From positions 20,315 to 44,282 of the forward strand of contig NW_014040496.1 in the NCBI RefSeq assembly GCF_001186125.1: 23,968 bases of DNA, given 5' to 3'. Below, piece after piece: positions 20,050-23,968 of this stretch. Source of the DNA: Sphaeroforma arctica JP610 (Eukaryota; Opisthokonta; Ichthyosporea; Ichthyophonida). The notes beneath the pieces are model-generated. The model did no database searches. It was not told where the DNA came from and saw only the letters and a list, made by a program, of their open reading frames with translations. A program made the translations under genes and the position numbers. The first letter of the stretch is position 1; every line of letters begins with the position of its first letter.

Positions 20050-21895
20050 GTGTAATAATCCCTGTATATTGCAATGGAAATACAATCCTTGCGTTGATTG
20101 ACCCTGGTTCAGAAATTTCATGTATATCCGATCGCTTTGCATTAATGAAAGATATCGAAAGGAGAACACAAACAACTCACCTCATGTTAGCTGATGGTAA
20201 AACTGCTAAGTGTGATACCACGGCCACAGATGTCAAAATCTCAATGGCCGATGATAGGAATATCACTACCCAAGCTGTGATAGTTAAGATGTCACAGAAG
20301 TACGACATTATAGTCGGAATGAGTGATTTACTCACTTTAGGTATAACCGTAACGGGTCTACCAGATGTCACAGAAGTACGACATTATAGTCGGAATGAGT
20401 GATTTACTCACTTTAGGTATAACCGTAACGGGTCTACCAAATAACATAGATACATTAAAGGATCAATCAGACGATAACTGTCTGAATCCATATAAGCTCC
20501 CGTCAGACACAGTCAAGGCATTAATACCTGTCTTTGCGAACAAAATCATGGATCTGATTCTAGTTAATAGAAAGATAAAGTTCACAGATTGGGCAAAATT
20601 CCGCTTTAACGACGGATATGTCCGTCTTGACTTAACCAAGATAGACTTTACACAGTTAAAGTGTCCCTCAAGGAACTATGCATCCTGGAGACACGAGGCT
20701 GAGGTAAAAGAACAAGTTGAGAAATGGCTAGCAGATGGAGTGATAGAAATTAACTATCAACAGACGCCAGTTAACTTGGCGCTGCTAGCCGTAGACCAAC
20801 ATAACTCGGACGGATCGTTTAAGAAAGTCAGAGTATGTTTAGAAATGAGTCCAGTAAATAAATTATTGCCGACTCATAGCTTTCACTTACCTCATATTAA
20901 CGAGCTACTGCGAAGGATGGAAGGTGCTACAGTATTTACAACTATAGACCTTACACAAGGATACCATCAAATACAGGTATATGAACCACACCATAAATAC
21001 TTTAGCTTTACGTGGAAAGGTAAACAATACCGGTTCAGAGGTGCACCTTTCGGGTTACACTCTTTACCAGCATTCTCCCAACAAGTAATGGGAGAAATGT
21101 TTGCAGACATGCCTAACGTGCAAGTCTTCATAGATGACATAGTCATCTTTTCCAAAACTAAGGGCGAACACGCCGCATTAGTCAGACGAGTCCTTAAGAG
21201 ACTCAACGAGCAAAACTTCAAGATTAACGAGAAGAAGTGCCACTTCGCAATGAGCGAAATACAGCTCTTAGGCTACCATATATCTGGGGAAGGTATTAAG
21301 ATCGACCCCGGTAAAGTAGCACACCTGTTAGATTGGCGAACACCAACTACAGGAAGAGATGTTAACAGCATGTGTGGGGTTGTAAACTTCTTTTCCGATG
21401 GAGTACCACACTTAGCTGACTACTTTAAACCTTTTGGACACTTAAGATGTCATAAAGGCAAACTAGGAGACTTGTGGACTAAAGGATGTGATGACGCATT
21501 TAAAACGCTCAAACACGCAGTCCAACAAGCCCCAGTTGTACAAGGACCAGTCGATGGCGTGCCGTTTGAAATAGCAACGGACGCCTCCGACTTAGCCTTA
21601 GGAGGAGTATTATATCAGGTTATAAATGACAAACCTAGATATATACAATTCTTTAGTCGAGCAATGAATGCTTCACAGTTGAATTATCCAACTGTTAAAC
21701 AAGAGCTATTAGCCATAGTGGCAGCTTTAACACACTTCCGAGATTACTTATACGGAACAGCATTTACGCTGATGTGTGATCAGAAATATCTTCAATATAT
21801 GAACGAGATGAAACCCGACTCACAATTACTGAGTCGCTGGCATGATACAATATCAAAGTTTCATTTTGATATAAAACATCTGCCAAGGAATACAT
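20050..21895 (+). mobile_element. Protease, reverse transcriptase and RNase H of the gypsy element
   Basis: A retropepsin-like segment (about 20090-20340, with PGSEISCIS and IIVGMSDLL) leads into a Ty3/gypsy reverse transcriptase. Motifs in order are a VCLEMSPVNKLL block (about 20834), FTTIDLTQGYHQI (about 20936; catalytic Asp), RGAPFGL (about 21040), VFIDDIVIFSK (about 21127; catalytic Asp pair) and LLGYHISGEGI (about 21266). The connection and RNase H follow, with IATDASDLALGGVLY (about 21571) and VKQELLAIVAAL (about 21703). The RT-RNase H segment is the best preserved part of the element. Confidence 0.92.
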
Positions 21896-21910
21896 AACCG
21901 TTTACCGGAT

Positions 21911-22650
21911 ATGTTATCACGCTTTGTACCGGACTTTAATAAATCCGTACGTGAGTTACTAGCCACTGACTGGAAGTGTAATCCCAGGTGGTTTGATTTG
22001 GCTCAAAATATATTTAGGCCACATACCATAGATATGTTTGCTGCACATCATAATGCACAACTATCGAATTACAGAACTTTAAATCATCCTTTGGGAGACG
22101 CTTTCCAAACAGACCTCTCCCAACATAACGCGTGGGCTAATCCACCATGGCAGTTAATTGCCCAGTTTAAATTATGTTCAAATACATAAAGCTACCATCA
22201 CGTTGTGTTGCCCATTACGGAATAAAGATCCATGGCTCAATAAATTGATCAGCATGATACAACGCGAGCCAATATATTTAGATAGGGAAGTAGATACTTT
22301 CCTATATCAGGGTACCCGAGCCGTCCAGAAGACGCCCTGGAGACATACTAAAATATGTCGTATAGGTCCCATTGGAACAACAAAATGGACCCCTTCTGAG
22401 ACCTTCCTTAACACGGTCAAAGAATCAGAGATTCTACTCTCTACCCAATTAAACGTTAAGCAGTTCAAAGGCAACACAGCATTTAACGTCTGTGCACAAG
22501 AAATACAATCTACTAATGGCACTGTTAAGAAGCGTCAGTCTCTAGCTAGGACTCTGTTTAATAACATAAAGTCCAAGCCCGAGGTCTTTCAAACCCTATT
22601 TCTAAAGGGATTGATGAAAGACAATCCTGAAGCGTATACACATACAATGT
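21911..22650 (+). mobile_element. Dam-like (adenine methyltransferase) domain within the gypsy element
   Basis: Directly after RNase H, the plus strand reads a leader like the LSR end of RNase H, then WKCNPRWFDLAQ, then IDMFAAHHNAQLSNY, then a DAF block and AWANPPWQLIAQ (NPPW at 22139-22150). This order (W-x-P-x-W/L-F, IDxFAA with a following N, DAF, NPPW) matches the phage-type DNA N6-adenine methyltransferase family (Dam, PF05869), whose catalytic motif is D/N-PP-Y/W. DIRS-type retroelements carry a related domain after RNase H. The following stretch (to about 22650) reads like the rest of that module, with TLCCPLRNKDPW as a strand. Activity is not implied; the element is broken. Confidence 0.65.
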
Positions 22651-22699
22651 GACTATTTAATAAGTCAGGTGTATCTAACGCACATGAGCGCACCTCTGA

Positions 22700-23968
22700 C
22701 ACTCTTGCGAAAGCAGGACAGGAGTCAGGAAACACTACGGACTTAGAGACCACGCAAGTGGATTCTCAACACCCTACCTTTATTCTGGAAGAGCAAAATG
22801 ATGAGAACATTCGTGCTTGGCTGACGCAAAATCATAAGCTGAAGCACCAGAACGTAGTAGGCGCACTTAATGATGCTAAGCAACATGGGATCGCGCACCC
22901 TAAGCTGGCAACTTTAGTTGACAGAGTATATCAGTCATGTACAGACTGTGATCTCAATCAGATCAAGCGCTATGGTTTCGCACCGCCTAAGAGTGTGACT
23001 GAAGATGTTCCATGGCGCAGGGTCATCGTTGATCTGGTTGACCTGCCCACGTCCGAGCACACAGGCGACCGTTACGTATGCCACTTCTTTGATGTGGCGT
23101 CACGGTGTAATTTGCTCTATCTATTAAAGGATAAGAATACGCAGACCGTGGCAGAATTATGTTGCTAAGTCTTTGCTGACCACGGGTGACCGGGTATTAT
23201 GTGCACTGATAGCGGGTAGTGAGTTCTGCGATGACGTTATGGAATCGCTAGTACTCGTATCAGGTATATGCCATAAGAGAGGTGTGCCATATAAGCCGCA
23301 AACGCAAGGCGCGAATGAAACGCGCCATAGAAGACTTAAGTTCTTTTTGCGTACTGCATTAACGGATGATGTAGATGATTGGCCGTACCACCTTAAGTGG
23401 GTACAAACACCAATGAACGAGTGTGCTGATCCGGTTACAGGAACTACACCCGCTCACTATTTTCGTGGCAGATATAGTGAGTTACAAATACCCTTTAACA
23501 AGGACGAACCTGATCACCATGAGCTACCATGGTTAGAGAAGGGACAACGTATTTATAACGTTGTACATCCTTGCTTGTGAGAAATACGCAATATAACCAT
23601 ATAAAAAAGGCAAAAGCGTTGGATCACTACCAAGAAGATAACAGAGTATCAGGTTGGTGACAGAGTTAACATCCGTCAACGTAATTCCGATGCTACTGTA
23701 TTGACATCTAAATGGATAGGTCCATATATAATCTCTGTAGCAGACACTAAAAATGAAACGTACGAGGTAAATAACCCCGATGGTTCTAGTGCGCTTAATA
23801 TAAGTCGTATTCCGACTACAGAGACTATACTCGCAAGAAGACACGACTCTAATGCCCCTCTTGATCGTTCTGAATTTAGAGACATTATATGGAGAACGGA
23901 TAAGAGAGGCTACACATACTATCGTACACGCTTTATAGACGGTACAATAGCTGAGTTGACTTCAGATG
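22700..23968 (+). mobile_element. DDE integrase and GPY/F module of the gypsy element
   Basis: This is the retroviral-type integrase that inserts element DNA. An HHCC-like zinc region ends CTDC (about 22939-22950). The catalytic core follows, with VIVDLVDLP (first Asp) and later RGVPYKPQTQGANETRHRRLK (about 23279-23341; the conserved P-x-T-x-G-x-x-E block). Near 23480 the usual FRGR segment is present. The C-terminal GPY/F module reads SKWIGPYIIS (about 23707-23736), typical of one branch of Ty3/gypsy. Broken. The frame is open at the window end. Confidence 0.85.

Larger units (their letters stand above)
17304..23968 (+). mobile_element. Ty3/gypsy retrotransposon with Dam-like domain, runs off the right edge
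   Basis: This is a long, fairly well preserved Ty3/gypsy element. Order on the plus strand: Gag (about 17304-19994), aspartic protease (about 20050-20400), reverse transcriptase and RNase H (about 20400-21895), a Dam-like domain (about 21911-22650), a DDE integrase (about 22700-23580) and a GPY/F module (about 23640-23760). The coding sequence is still open at the window end, and the 3' LTR is not seen. With a start at the putative LTR (16362) the visible part is 7.6 kb. About eight to ten breaks divide the frames, though some frame changes at Gag-Pol borders could be the programmed kind the family uses. It also contains internal near-identical tandem repeats. It is younger than the other fossils, judging by how clearly the domains read. 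Confidence 0.9.

Overview
The window is eukaryotic. It holds one host gene with spliceosomal introns and a dense pile of transposable elements; I see no bacterial operon, tRNA, rRNA or CRISPR array. The host gene is on the minus strand at the left edge: a HINT1 histidine-triad purine nucleoside phosphoramidase in four coding exons (2139-2168, 1300-1410, 862-1009, 427-518). Spliced, it gives exactly 126 residues and aligns end to end with animal HINT1. The first exon stays open upstream to a second ATG at 2282, which would add 38 residues resembling a mitochondrial presequence. The introns (728, 290 and 343 bp) are long for a typical fungus. An opisthokont with a TE-rich genome fits (animal, unicellular holozoan or early fungus), but I cannot place the species.

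Layout: 1-426, 3' flank of HINT1. 427-2282, HINT1. 2292-2720, AT-rich upstream DNA with a minisatellite (2402-2530). About 2720-3870 (minus), an old LTR-retroelement gag-protease fossil. About 4080-8482 (plus), LINE copy A, with an ORF1-like region, an APE-type endonuclease, a reverse transcriptase and a Cys/His tail. 8483-10311, a non-coding spacer with two inverted-repeat (MITE-like) structures. 10312-12365 (minus), LINE copy B. 12366-12800 (minus), a third partial copy, C. About 13250-14568 (plus), a Ty1/copia fossil with a probable 3' LTR. About 15100-16340 (plus), a Ty3/gypsy RT-RNase H fossil. 16362 to the window end (plus), a longer and better preserved Ty3/gypsy element that runs off the right edge.

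Three points stand out. First, the last gypsy element carries, between RNase H and its DDE integrase, a domain that reads like the Dam-type adenine methyltransferase domain usually linked with DIRS-type retroelements. Second, LINE copies A and B form an inverted repeat of about 2 kb around a 1.8 kb spacer, a layout that could give double-stranded RNA. Third, HINT1 may encode cytosolic/nuclear and mitochondrial forms from two in-frame start codons. LTR retroelements are described only as fossils.
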